Source: Branchinecta lynchi
Taxonomy: Eukaryota > Arthropoda > Branchiopoda > Anostraca > Branchinectidae
Assembly (NCBI GenBank): GCA_023053575.1
Contig: JAKZAP010000012.1
Span: 7,254,230 to 7,318,229 of the forward strand
Direction: 5' to 3'
Length of the DNA stretch: 64,000 nt
Shown here: piece by piece, positions 1-10,929 of the stretch
How positions within the stretch are numbered: position 1 is the stretch's first letter
How the letters are laid out: each line of letters opens with the position of its first letter
Made by a program: the position numbers and the translations under genes
The notes under the pieces: model-generated
Databases searched by the model: none
Seen by the model: only the letters and a program-made list of their open reading frames with translations
What the model was told of the DNA's origin: nothing

Positions 1-1044
1 GATTTCAGTTGTTTGTCAAATAGGCGGCTTTTTGAGCCCAGTGTGACCAAGCTCTCAAAGGCTTGAATCTGCAATCATCTGCACCAGCTACCATTTTTTT
101 GACGGTGCAAAACGGATAAGCCAGCTACATTTTATTCGAGCTATATTTCGGCCCCTTGGCAAGGGTCCTGTTCAGGCTCAAGCCGCTCAAGCTGGAAAAT
201 AAACTTGTGGAAAAACAATTAAAGATTCTTCCTTAAATATCTGCTTTTGTGAACTTCTTCTCTGAAAATTGGTTGGAGTTAAAGCTGGTGCTACGATTTC
301 ATTCTGGACTCGGCTACTGTTTTTGTTGTTCGATTGGATCGTCGAAAGGGTAAAGATTCTTCTGCATTTTGGTTTTAGAGTCACCTGTCTCTTCTTCTTC
401 TTTCCAGCTAAGATGGATACTTGTTGGCGGCATGTATGGGCGATTAGTTCCGTACTTATTAGATCCAATAATGTTTTATCCTGCCCTCTGTAGGCTCTAA
501 AGCCGCGTTCGGTTTAGCTTGTATTGGTCCTGTCAGCCAAATGCCGCTTTGTTTAACTGCCTCGTCCACTTAGTGCCGTTTCATTTTGTCCTGTCAGTGC
601 CCTGTCAGACAGGAGGCCGTGAATGATGACATGACCTCGGAGCAAGTTTCGGTTCTGTCTTGGTAGATTACTCGACTTCGTTTTATTTGCGATGCTTGTC
701 CGTCATTTGAGTCATTCAGCGACTTTAAACCGTGAAAGGCATTTGAAAAAAATAAAAATTAAAGTACCTTAGATTATATGAGAATGTTTGATGGAACTGA
801 AAAGTTTGAAAATAGACGGTAGTTTTTTTGTTTTTATTAGAGTTTGGAAAGTATAAAAATAAAGTATCTTTCTTAGGATGAAAGTGTAAGTGACGTTAAA
901 GCAGGGTAAACTGTTAGTTAATTTTTGGACGAACGTCACTGAGTTGGAGGTGGAAACGTAGCCACTTGTTTTAGTTCAAAATAAAACCGGAAAAAATGGA
1001 AAAAAAGCTACACGGGAATCAAAAAAAGAAAGAAAAAGTGAAAG
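1..1044. other. Left edge: F-family repeat then unassigned AT-rich sequence
   Basis: Positions about 80-435 are an inverted copy of the F-family repeat also found at 55255-55615. From 436 to 1044 I see no gene or recognisable repeat. Confidence 0.5.
80..435 (-). repeat. F-family repeat, long copy 1
   Basis: This is the reverse complement of 55255-55615 over about 350 bp with scattered differences. Shared landmarks are the terminal TATCCGTTTTGCAC tract and GAGGACCCTTGCCAAGAAGG. Its end segment recurs at 3220-3310, 3601-3780, 27040-27120 and 44290-44460. Confidence 0.7.
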
Positions 1045-1053
1045 GCAGTAAGA

Positions 1054-1244
1054 CAAAGCCGTATCCAGGGGGGGGGGTTAGGGGGTTGAAACCCCCCGCC
1101 GAAACACACAAAAATAGTCATTTTTATAGGCTTTTCCCTCTGATCTATGTCTTTTTGTACTTTTTTGCCCGACCCGCAGGCAAAAAACCCTCCCGAAAGG
1201 CACCCCCCCCCCCCCCCCCGAAAAAAATTTCTGGATACGGGCCT
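1054..1244. mobile_element. 191-bp MITE with 9-bp target duplication
   Basis: Ends CCGTATCCAG and CTGGATACGG form the inverted repeat, each followed inward by a homopolymer G/C tract. GCAGTAAGA flanks it at 1045-1053 and 1245-1253, an exact 9-bp (or 8-bp) duplication. This suggests a Mutator-like or hAT-type transposase. No coding capacity. Confidence 0.75.
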
Positions 1245-1253
1245 GCAGTAAGA

Positions 1254-2331
1254 AGAAGACAAGACCGAGACAAGGAGGACTCAAATCGAACCAAGATCGA
1301 ACACAGCTCAATCCCCTTGGTGACGTAAGATTTCATGGGTAGCGGTGGACATACGGTAGCGGAGGACGACGGTAGCGGAGGACGACGGTAGTGGTGGGCC
1401 ACCACACGGTTAGAAAGTCGGTCAGATTCCTACCGAACTGTCCGAAGTTCCGCACCTTGCATCCGGGAGCGTGCGTCAAATTTATAAACATAAAGCGAAA
1501 GCTAATGAGACAGTTACATGGTAAGGCACAACAGCCATCTAGAACGTGAACGACGACAGGGTAGTTGAAGCGGCGTTTTGTAAGACGAGACACACATATG
1601 GTACGGTGCTTGAATAGCGCGGACTGAGGACCAGGATGGAAGTCGTGGACTGGAATTCCTGCCAAGACTTTCAGCAGCTTCATCACGTCCGTACGGGAAA
1701 GTTGAGACTTACTCCACTACGCCCGCCGGAACACAAGCAAATGGAGGTAATCGGCCCCGGAAAACCTAACCATCTGTCTGCATCACAACACTTGAACAAA
1801 CGTTGGTTTATGTTCGTAAGATCGGTTTCATAAAAACCTCCCACAACCTAACGTTTGGATTAGCTTGGCTAAGAGACTTGACAATCTGGAATTCGGATAA
1901 CATTATCATGGTTCAGTTCTGTTAAAAACCGGAAATCCGGCCGCAGTTTACCAGCAGGGAAGGGATTATAACATTTTATAAACCCTCCACAGTTGCAAAA
2001 TAGTCACGTATTTTGGAGTATTGGAATGGAAATAGTATCTACTGTGAATTGCCCAATCAATCAATTAATTTAGTTCCAAATCAATTAAAGCTAGAAGAGG
2101 GGAATAAAAGTATTTACGAAATACATAAATTAAGTAATACACTTTACAAAAAATTTAAGTAAATTAAAAACCCACCGAATGAATATTACCTTCATTAAAA
2201 TAAACATCGATTTTATCAACAAATACTACAAAAGATCAATTAATACTGGTCAAAACTTGTTTGGGTTCGCTCTGGGCATTTCATTCAGAATTTTTTTTTT
2301 TTTTTAAACAACATGATTCCAATAAACTTAC
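1254..2331. other. Unassigned sequence with an old LINE 3' tail
   Basis: About 2045-2190 resembles the LINE 3' tail seen at 47790-48010 (an ATCAATCAATTAA tract then AAAGCTAGAA). The GC-richer stretch 1320-1830 has open frames on both strands but no recognisable product or clear splice sites. Confidence 0.4.
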
Positions 2332-2654
2332 CCAAAGGTTGCAGCAAAGGGATTATATCCATAAGCAAAGGCCGCGCCAAATCCACCTTTCCCATTTCCC
2401 AGTCCGCCGAATCTATACGTTCCGCAAGAGCCCCAGGCAGGTCCGTTTTCTGTCGCTCCAATAGTCTGGCTATAATCCGGTTCGGTCTTTATATTTATTC
2501 CGGCGGAACGACCGGATCCGGTGCTTAAGCAGGCAAGACCCAATCCGGCTGCGTCTATACAGGCGGAAGCAGCTTGTGGGGATGCGAGACCAGAGCGACG
2601 CAGTTCCTGAATGGCGCCTTGGTAAGAGCAGCTTTGGTGACTGTCGAACATTCT
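2332..2654 (-). CDS. Unidentified exon candidate, Gly/Ala/Ser-rich with IKTEPD motif
   Basis: A 323-bp open stretch is bounded by a TTTATTCCAG acceptor and a consensus GTAAGT donor. The frame from the ATG two bases after the acceptor encodes about 107 residues: CSYQGAIQELRRSG, an Ala/Ser-rich middle, NIKTEPDYSQ and a Gly/Phe/Tyr-rich end. IKTE fits the hydrophobic-K-x-E sumoylation consensus and such low-complexity tracts are common in transcription factors. I do not recognise the family. Its base composition is clearly richer in G+C than its AT-rich flanks, unlike the local repeats. Confidence 0.5.
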
Positions 2655-3215
2655 GGAATAAAGATGTGAAAGAATAAAGAGTTTATTAAGGAAACAAAAA
2701 ACTAGATCTTCAATCCCCAGAGGCTAGCCTGCAACGGACTAATTACCCTCAAATCATCAACAACACAAAAGACCTGGACAAAAATAAAGAAAGAAAAAAG
2801 AAAAGAGAACCAAAAAACTACCAACAACATTTTCAACCAAAACAACTATTAACTATCCAACACGAAAACAAACAGAAAGTTACAACTTAAACGGCTCAGA
2901 ATTTCAATTAAATTGAATAAATGGGAAATAATGGCTGAAGATATGCCAAATTATATAAGAACGTATTAAGTTTAAGCAATAACGACACTATGACGTTACT
3001 GTTATATTATCAATTGGTATCAAATCCAGTGAAAATACGTGAATTGCTATCATCACTGACAGTTTGTGCGATGGACAACAAACACATTGGTGTCTGCTAA
3101 TCAGATAACGGAAATTAACAATGGGGCGAGACAACTACAGCACTCGAGATACCGACCAGTGATGTCGGTAGCATCAGTGAAGTTCGATTCAAGAAATAAA
3201 CCACACCTCCGTATT
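2655..3215. other. AT-rich, nothing recognised
   Basis: I see no gene, RNA or clear repeat. This would be intronic if the exon candidate at 2332-2654 is real. Confidence 0.4.
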
Positions 3216-3310
3216 GGTACTTGACAGCATAAAACGGATACGTCAGCTATATTTTTATTGAAGCTATATTTCGAATAAATATTCTTTGAGCCCAAGCTGA
3301 CTTTGAAGTA

Positions 3311-3600
3311 TATATTCAAACAATGTTTACGATGGATATACCTCAGCTAAGATTCTTCATCAGAGATATCTCGGCCCTTTGTGGCAAGGGTCCTCGTCAG
3401 GCTGTCAATCTTCTGGGTCAACGTCGGGGAAGGAAACAAACCTGTAAATCAATTACAGGTTTGTTTTTTAAGATTAATGTAATTAAGATTACAGGTTTGT
3501 TTCCTTCCCGACGTTGACCCAGAAGATTGACGGCCTGACGAGGATCCTTGCCAAGAAGTCATAGCTAACGCATATCCGTTGTAAACATTGTTTGAATATA
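3311..3600. mobile_element. Fold-back element with F-family arms
   Basis: The arms are inverted repeats. A near-perfect stretch of about 55 bp pairs around 3395-3450 with 3490-3545, joined by a short loop. The outer parts also pair (TATTCAAACAATGTTTAC on the left with GTAAACATTGTTTGAATA on the right). The inner loop itself repeats TTACAGGTTTGTTT. The arms share the CGGCCC...GGCAAGG segment with the F family. Confidence 0.85.
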
Positions 3601-3780
3601 GCTATATTTCGGCCCTTCTTCCCTTCACAAGTTCATTTTCCAGCTTGAGCGGCTTGAACCTGAAGAGGACCCTTGCCCAGAAGAGCCAAAATATAGCCCT
3701 AATGAAATGTAGCAAATGTATCCGTTTTGTAGTGTCAAAGATAATTCGCAGTCCGCTTGGGCTGAAGTAATATTCGTCTC
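3601..3780 (+). repeat. F-family repeat fragment
   Basis: It contains CAAGTTCATTTTCCAGCTTG and GAGGACCCTTGCCCAGAAG as in 55490-55610, and abuts the fold-back element directly. Confidence 0.7.
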
Positions 3781-5170
3781 TGTAATGGGTTGAATCGAGC
3801 TGCACTTTTTATGTCGTTTCCTATGTTATTGAGGAAAAATCAAAAGTAGAAAAAACAAGATCAGAAAAGTATCTTTCAAGTCATAGTTCAGTTACATTTT
3901 TTTTTATTAACGAAAATAAAAAGTTATACACTGTAGAGTAATACACCCATGTGAGCACTGCCGGCAACGGGTAACAGTATTTATTCATTTTTCAAAACAA
4001 AAAGAAATACAAGAAAAAAAAGAATTCCGCTATCCGATGAGCGTGCAGTTAAATAGCGTGTTCCACCCTTCTAACAATAGCAATTATTAGTTACTATGTT
4101 TCGTTTAACCTCGTGAAAAGTCACTATGCTGACCGTTCCAACCTTCTCGAAATAGTAACTAATAGCTTGCTAATAGTAACTATTTGCTTACCATGCTCGG
4201 GAGCGTAGTGAGCGTGGCAACTAAGAATATCTGTAAAGTGATTGGCCATATCAGCCCGCGGCACGATTTTTGCCAAAAATAGAAAAATGCTTTCCGGCTT
4301 TGACGAAAAGAAGCCAGAACCCGTAACTTCATGCGTAGTAACTACGTTGAATAGGCTGGAATACGCTCGAAGGCTACCAAAGGAGTAGGTTCAATGAACT
4401 TTGTCTCTGATTAACATGTATCTAGCTTTTCTTCCGGGTGTATATTTATAGGCTACCCCATTTTTCCAACACGCGGACTAAAATAAACATGAACAGTTCA
4501 CCCTACGCCTGCTAAAACAGTACTGTCTACTGAACTGTCCATGACATTAAAACACAAAACAGCATATACTGTTCCCCATTTTTTCATATTTGTCGCTTTA
4601 CAGTTAATAGCGAATTGTTAGCTCAGTTCAGTTCAGTTCAATTTTCTTCAACATATCCAATATTCCTTTACCAATAGCCCGACATTACGAATTGTTACAC
4701 ACGACATTAAAATTCCTTGACCTACCAAACATGAAAAAAATCCCAGCTCATTTTCTCCCAGCTGTTTTTCTCATTTCCATATAAGTCACTTCACCTCTAC
4801 CTACAAACTGCTTACCTTTCCCTCCTGTTTCCTGCCACCGGATTTTTGCCGAAGAAGCTAATTACCACCGGACGAAGACACGGAAGGAAGCTCCAACACC
4901 AAGTGAAAAACTCAGCACTTACAAGTGCCCGGACTTCGGAAGTAAGTTAGGAACTCCGAGATCCGGCCCGTCTCCGGCTCTAGAGGGCCTGCCCAGAGGG
5001 AAGGGCCTCTTGGATTTAATTGAATCAATGGGAAGTCGAGATTCGTCCATTCCCGGAATCCGGGAGCATGCGATGTGTTTCCTCTAAGAAAATATCCCCG
5101 GGGCAACATGTCTTATCGCAGGAGCGAGGGGATTGGAGCTTCCGGGATGAGAATACACAGAGCCTGAAAT
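3781..5170. other. Unassigned; part of a dispersed repeat at 4260-4380
   Basis: About 4290-4380 resembles 8650-8770 (shared GTAACTTCATGCGTAGTAAC-like tract). A GC-richer plus-strand open frame at about 4850-5095 has no recognisable domain. Nothing else is recognised. Confidence 0.35.
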
Positions 5171-5290
5171 AATCAAAGTAGTGAACTGAAAGACAAAAGT
5201 GCAGCTCATGCGGGATTTGAACCCACGACCTTGGAACCCACGGCTCATGGACATAGCTCGCAAGCCACAATAATAGTAAGATAGAAGCGG
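5171..5290 (-). repeat. tRNA-derived SINE fragment, copy 1
   Basis: On the minus strand there is a tRNA-like head with an intact B box GGTTCAAATCC (5213-5223), then a body TTTTGTCTTTCAGTTCACTA shared with 61655-61680. The A-box region is degenerate. Confidence 0.65.
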
Positions 5291-5694
5291 TCTGCAGGAT
5301 CCAGCCGAACACAAATTCGTCGAAGCAGTGTCATGGGATTGGATAATAAATTACGTAAAAGGTGGAATGTTACACAAGGGACTTTTACCGTGACAAATAA
5401 ACCAATAGTTTGCGTAATTTTTTTAGCATGGAACATGCTGCCGCAGATATAAGGCAGAGAGCTATGTATATAAGCCAAACACGCGTACGCATGCTCACTA
5501 CAGCGGACGAGTAATAGTAATCATAATAATTTACTGAAAATCCGAATTCGGCCACACCTCAGAATCCTGTGGCGCCTAGAAGTTCCAATTACAAGACAAA
5601 ATAAAAATAAAAAATCGTTTTCTTTAGAGCATTTATCACAATAATATATTTCACAATTGTTATTTAGTTTGTTGACGTCTTTATTACAAGGAAG

Positions 5695-5960
5695 AGAGCA
5701 TTAAAGTTTAGCCGAATACGGCTGAGGTCCGACTGTCTAGCTACACGTCACTTCTTCACCGAAATAGACCTGAAAACCGGATAAAAATGTGTTACTTCGA
5801 AAACCAAGATTAAACAGTAATAATCGATTTCATCAAATGAACTTATTCTTTCGGATGTGTGGTATTTCTACGTGTTTGTTCCTCTACGCTTGCAACGTTT
5901 ACTAACTAAAAATCTGAGCCATTGACAAGATATAAAATAAAAATGTCAGATTCCTTACAA
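5695..5960 (+). repeat. V-family repeat, copy 1
   Basis: It aligns over about 250 bp with 25425-25670. Shared blocks include GATTTCATCAAATGAACT and ACTAAAAATCTGAGC. No coding capacity. Confidence 0.7.
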
Positions 5961-6284
5961 GACAAGCTTTAAAGCACAATGGGCACTAATTGTGCTTTGA
6001 TTTTTATAAAATGCTTCACACATACAAATTTCTGACTTCCACTAGAGAGCGCTTAACAAATAAGCCGTTTTCTTGTTATCGCTTGTCATTACCTCCTCGA
6101 CTTCTCGGTGCAGACGATTTCACAGCATGGTATTGCAAGTTCAAAAACTCTCGTCCACGCACGAAAATCAATCATTTTGTAAATGTGAGAGATGCCATGG
6201 CTGCTAAAAATACACCGTAGCTATAGCTGGCGGATTTCTCTAGTGTTATCTGATGAAATCTCTGTTGTCTGTAGTCCCGAAGAA

Positions 6285-6928
6285 AAATTCTATTATCTAG
6301 ATTTAAAGTTTCAAAGCTGCCAAAAATGTACAAATATAAGAGACTTACTTGCAGCTGATTTCAGGGCTTACAAGGAATTCTCAACGAACACGTTAATATG
6401 AGTATCTACCAGCTACCAGTAGTACAAATATTCCGCAGTAGCTAATAATAATAAATTGATCAGAACAAAGAAACTCCGCTTATATTTGTCAAAGCTAGTA
6501 AACTGTAGTAAATTGTAGTCAGCAAAAAAGGCCAGAAGGATATTTATTTTATTATTTATTTATTTAATTCAGCCGTAGCCATATACATAGAGGACAAACA
6601 GACATTAAATTCTATTATCTAGATTTAAAGTTTCAAAGCTGCCAAAAATGTACAAATATAAGAGACTTACTTGCAGCTGATTTCAGGGCTTACAAGGAAT
6701 TCTCAACGAACACGTTAATATGAGTATCTACCAGCTACCAGTAGTACAAATATTCCGCAGTAGCTAATAATAATAAATTGATCAGAACAAAGAAACTCCG
6801 CTTATATTTGTCAAAGCTAGTAAACTGTAGTAAATTGTAGTCAGCAAAAAAGGCCAGAAGGATATTTATTTTATTATTTATTTATTTAATTCAGCCGTAG
6901 CCATATACATAGAGGACAAACAGACATT
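6285..6928 (+). repeat. Exact 322-bp tandem duplication
   Basis: Units 6285-6606 and 6607-6928 appear identical base for base by eye. Each carries an ATTTATTTATTTAATTCAGC tract like the tail of a minus-strand LINE. Absence of differences means a very recent duplication or an assembly artefact. Confidence 0.9.
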
Positions 6929-7169
6929 ATCACCTAAACATCACCGCCCATTGAACTTTAAACTCTTTCGAGTAACTATGACTATTCTCGTAACTATTAT
7001 GAGCATTTTAATCCTGGAAATTCAGGCCTTTGCTGAAATTCAAATTCTTCACGACTAGGTGAACTTTATGTTGTCATGCAATCCGCGCATACCCTGAATG
7101 TTAGTACTAGAACCCCGAATGACAAAATCTAAAAATCCCTCAGATGAGTCAAAATATTTCCATGTATTG

Positions 7170-8293
7170 AAACTCTCAAAGGGTACTAGACATTTTAATG
7201 GAACTTGGTGTGAGGACTCTTTAGGTCAAGGGAGAGGTCGAATCCGTAGATGGGATTTGTAGTTCAACATCTAGGGGTGGGGGAGGGGTTTCAAATTAAG
7301 GGGCGAACAAATTGGTTTAAAAAGATAATCAGATAGTCGATTTAGGGGTAAGAAGACATGCTGAACACGAATACGAACATCATTTTTTCGCCGGACAAGT
7401 AGTTCGCCGGAATACGGCCAAAACCGGAAAGTTTGTTAAAAGTCAAAGTTTTATTTAAAGTTGATTAGATGTACGATTTAGGCGTAAGAAGACATGCTGA
7501 AGATTTATGTGAAAACCATTTTCTCGTCAGACTAGTAGTTTGCGCGGAATCCGGCCGAAACCGAAAAATTTGTTAAAAATAAAAGTTTTATCTGACGTTG
7601 ATTAGATGGAAGTAAGTAGGTAAATAATTTATTTCTGAAACGCCATTTGAAAAGCGGAGTATTTAAAGTAAAATAAAAGGATTAAATAAAAGACAAAAAA
7701 AACAGAATATGGCAAACACAGAAGAAATAGAATTTTCTATGCTTTTGTCGAGCATCAGTCGATTCGTCGGCATATCGAGTTATTTTTATACGCAAGACAT
7801 AAAATCCTGCAAACATTTCGATTTAGGGGTAAGAAGACATACTGAACCGCTTTGACAATCATTTTCTACCCGGACATATAGTTCGCCGGAATCTGACTGA
7901 AGCCGGAAAATTTGTTATAAGTTAAAATTTTAATTAAGTTCGATTGAGGGGTAAGGAGATACGCTGAATTCTTTTTTAAGCTTTAGTTTTTGCAAGACAA
8001 GTCGTTCGCTCGGAATCCAATGGAAACCGGAGATTTTGCCGAAGTAAGGCAGAAAGGTTTGATCAGTTTCGTCAAAGTAGATATGATATATAGCCTAGGG
8101 GTAAATACACACAAATGCTGAATCCATATCTGAACTTTGTTTTCTCAGATGATTAGCCATTGGCCTTCTTCTGTCTCTAAATCTCAACAGTAAAAATGTC
8201 CAAGGAGTCTGGCGAAGACCGGATATCTAAAATACCCATTTGTCTGGATCAGATGTTAAATTTTGGGATAGAATCGAAACCTTTGGTCTTGTT
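7170..8293 (+). mobile_element. E1 element, copy a (diverged, with insertion)
   Basis: It runs from the diverged AACTTGGTGTGAGGACTC block to the CGAAACCTTTGGTCTTG end. The internal 137-bp-type units are recognisable by repeated GATTTAGGGGTAAGAAGACA. A LINE 3' tail (about 7609-7817) interrupts it. Confidence 0.75.
7609..7817 (-). mobile_element. LINE 3' tail inserted in E1 copy a
   Basis: AAGTAAGTAGGTAAATAATTTATTTCTG followed by GCCATTTGAAAAGCGGAG is the same tail as at 8438 and 54115, lying between two pieces of E1 that otherwise join. Confidence 0.6.
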
Positions 8294-8620
8294 CTGATGG
8301 AAAAACTTCTTACAGACAATCGTCGACAGCGTGATACACATGGAAGGTAGGAAAACACGGCAAGTGAGAAAATCAGCGTCGTTTTGTTAGAGGGTTAGAA
8401 TGTACCGTACGAAAATGGGGTCTCCGGGTTTAGATATAAGTAAGTAAGTAAGTAAGTAATTTATTTATAACCCGCCGTTTTAAGAAAGCGGAGTAAATGA
8501 AGAAAGTAAATAAAACACATAAACATACACCGATATGAAACAAATATATGGAGTGATTATGGAAGTAGGTTGCATTAGTATTAAAGGTAAGAGAGGTCGT
8601 TTAAGGGTTTTCCCTAGACA
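8294..8620 (+). repeat. X-family repeat (right part), copy 3
   Basis: It matches 60270-60475 and part of 35740-35920: GACAGCGTGATACACAT, GGGTCTCCGGGTTTAGA and GAAGTAGGTTGC. A GTAAGTAAGTAAGTAAG-tailed LINE fragment (about 8438-8543) is inserted in it. Confidence 0.75.
8438..8543 (-). mobile_element. LINE 3' tail with (GTAA)n
   Basis: Five GTAA units then TTTATTTATAACCCGCCG and an AAAGCGGAG block, interrupting the X repeat. Orientation is inferred from the microsatellite tail. Confidence 0.65.
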
Positions 8621-9627
8621 AAGCGAGTTAAATGTGAACGTGTTACGGCGGCTCGCTGCCCAGCCTTGACGCCAAGAAGCCTGGATCCGTGACGTCATGC
8701 GTAGTAACCGTGGTAAGTAGGGTAGAGCACGCTCTAGGTGATACCAGAAATCGGCACGACAAGAGATTATATTTCATGCTGTTGCTGGCTGGGTTTACCT
8801 GTCTGTGTGTCGTTATCCCACAAAAAAAACACAAAAAAACAAAGAGAAACAAAAGTTATTTAGCAGGTGTGAATTAACAGTAGAAAAATCAGAAGTATAT
8901 CTAATGGTGTCAATTATTTCAGTAATTTGTTTTGAGGCTCTTACATCCTGCTTACAATCCGCCGTGTTTCAAGAAGAAAAGATGTGTCAAAGAAGATGTG
9001 TGGATAACTGAATACTACGAGATCCACCGAATAACTGATGTGCCGGCAAATCGGACGGAGACTATTGCTTGTGAATAATGCTAGCTCGTTTTAGGTTTGT
9101 ACAGAAAGAAAAGTTGCAGTTGTGCTAACAAATCAGACGACGAAGAGTCAATACCATCACCAATTCCTCACGAGATTTCGGAGGATAATAGACCATAATA
9201 ACTATAAAAATATCTTTTAAGGCAGAAGTCGCAGACTCCTGAAAGCTCTGCTAGTTTCTCAAGGATTACAAACCCATCCCAGTTTTTTTCTGTCTCGCGT
9301 TGCTCCTTGGCTTTGAGGGGGAGCACGGGAGCTTGCACAACCAATTTCTCTGACCAACGAGCCACTCGGAAGTAATAAGCTCAAGCCTGATCTGCCTCGA
9401 TAAGAGAAAAACGGCAAAAATCAGCGCTGTGCCGTTGGGCGTACAGAGACACATGATCTTGAAAATGAGAGTCGATGGAACCAGGGAACGATAAACTTCA
9501 TAAGGTAGAGTGAAGCAGTAATGCACGTAAATACGTCAAGGAAACCCAGGCAAATTTAGCCTCTCAACCGCCCTCCCACTTGAAAGAAAATGATCCAAAG
9601 TAAACATGCATCTTACCATCCAAACTT
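8621..9627. other. Unassigned, repeat-derived in part
   Basis: 8650-8770 matches part of 4290-4380. The rest (8880-9600) has a minus-strand open frame of 86 codons without recognisable motifs. No RNA gene is seen. Confidence 0.35.
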
Positions 9628-9775
9628 TTAATTAATTTGCTTCAGGACAACCCCATTTTCCTCCGTCAGTCTTTTCGGAAGAAAAATCGATAAATTCAGC
9701 GCCGGTAATGTCGTAAACGAATCGTCATTTTCCTGGCAGTAATCGAGTCCCATCTTGGACGAAATACCATTAGGA
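9628..9775 (-). CDS. Unidentified terminal-exon candidate
   Basis: On the minus strand a strong acceptor (TTTGCTTTTTATAG) is followed by one split base and 48 codons ending in TAA. The peptide begins PNGISSKMGLDYCQENDDSF and continues TTLPALNLSIFLPKRLTEEN. It has ordinary coding-like composition and matches none of the repeat families here. I see no other exon I could confidently join to it between here and NAE1, and no clear AATAAA after the stop. It may be the end of a gene lying divergently from NAE1, or chance. Confidence 0.35.
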
Positions 9776-10024
9776 CTATAAAAAGCAAATAAATGACTTT
9801 CGGTGAACGCTGTTCGAAGCGGAGGATTCGAGACAATAAATGGATGAAATAGTTAGTGAAATGATATGAAAGCTGTAAATTAATGGGTCTCAGACAAAGT
9901 GAAGAAACAGATTTCTCGTGGAACAGCCATTTTTATTTTTATGAGCTTCAGTTCTGCCTTACACCAGCTTTAATAGGAGCCAAATTCTGCAAACACAAAC
10001 AATATAACCTTCCTTAAATTTAAC

Positions 10025-10245
10025 TGAAAAGCCAACTTATTTTTGTATCATTTAACACTATACACTCTATTGTTTGAATTGTAAAGTTTTATTTTATTTT
10101 TCACTATTTGCTCTAGACTGACGTTCAGAATATCTACGGCCGTCCTCAGAACGCACAATTCTACAATGACGCGGAAATTTGAATCCCAATACAAACGAGG
10201 GTTTTTCAATAGCTTAGTGATACTCCTTCCGTTGCTCCTCACCCG
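10025..10245 (+). repeat. U-family repeat, copy 1
   Basis: It aligns with 24455-24660 through TATTTTTGTATCATTTAAC, CAGAATATCTACGGCCGTCC and ATGACGCGGAAA. Confidence 0.75.
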
Positions 10246-10289
10246 TAATTCTAGTTTACAACGGACTGAACACCTCAGATAATTCAATC

Positions 10290-10445
10290 GTAGGCATTCT
10301 GAAACATGGGTGTTTTGAGCCGTGTGCATTTTGGGTCGTAGGCATTGAACCGTGAACATTTTGAGACGTGGGCATTATGGCTGTGGGCGTTTATAGTGTG
10401 CATTGTGATTGTGGGCATTATGAGTCTTAGCCATATAGTGCCCAT
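10290..10445 (+). repeat. GTGGGCATTTTGAACC minisatellite, array 1
   Basis: About nine degenerate units of 14-17 bp based on CRTGGGCATTTTGARC. The same unit forms an array at 19275-19465. Confidence 0.75.
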
Positions 10446-10800
10446 GCTTGTTCTTCCCACCGAGTCCAATCTCGATCCCCCCACTCTAAGCGTTTCGCAT
10501 GATTTCCGGTGCCCCCTCCAACTTACCCAACATTCATCGGATCTGGATTTGAAACAGAATGTTTGAAACACGTCCATTAGCAAGTTTCATTCAGTCATAG
10601 TCATCCGTTGAAAATCATGCATGCCACAGGATTCCGGATCCCCCTTCCTCCACTCCGCCCATGATGGTCGAATCCGGGAAGTGACAACTTGAACTTAATC
10701 TGGTCGGGTCCTTAAAATGTTCCGTAATATCCCTAATCCATCTCACATATCTGGAAGTACCCTAATACGAAATGAGTTGACCGACCAATCGAAAAGCACT
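10446..10800 (-). repeat. R-family repeat fragment
   Basis: Blocks such as GATTCCGGATCCCCCTTCC and GATGGTCGAATCCGGGAAG are reversed, diverged versions of the R-family sequence at 31440 and 52600. Confidence 0.5.
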
Positions 10801-10929
10801 CGATCGGTGTAATTGAAGACTGCACGTGCCATAAAAAAACCTTCGAGACCAAATAATATGAACCCTCTCATCTGGTGAACGGCAGAGCCCTTCCAAAGCC
10901 AAAGAAGAGTCGACATGGTCTGGATATTG

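Noticed and set aside
996..1328. 110-codon plus-strand frame with poly-Pro and Lys-rich ends
   Set aside because: It runs through the homopolymer MITE at 1054-1244; the prolines come from the poly-C tract.
1333..1686. 117-codon minus-strand frame
   Set aside because: No domain, no clear splice sites, and frames are open on both strands in this GC-richer stretch.
4850..5095. Plus-strand open stretch ending in a possible donor GTAAGT at 4940
   Set aside because: No recognisable product and no convincing acceptor.
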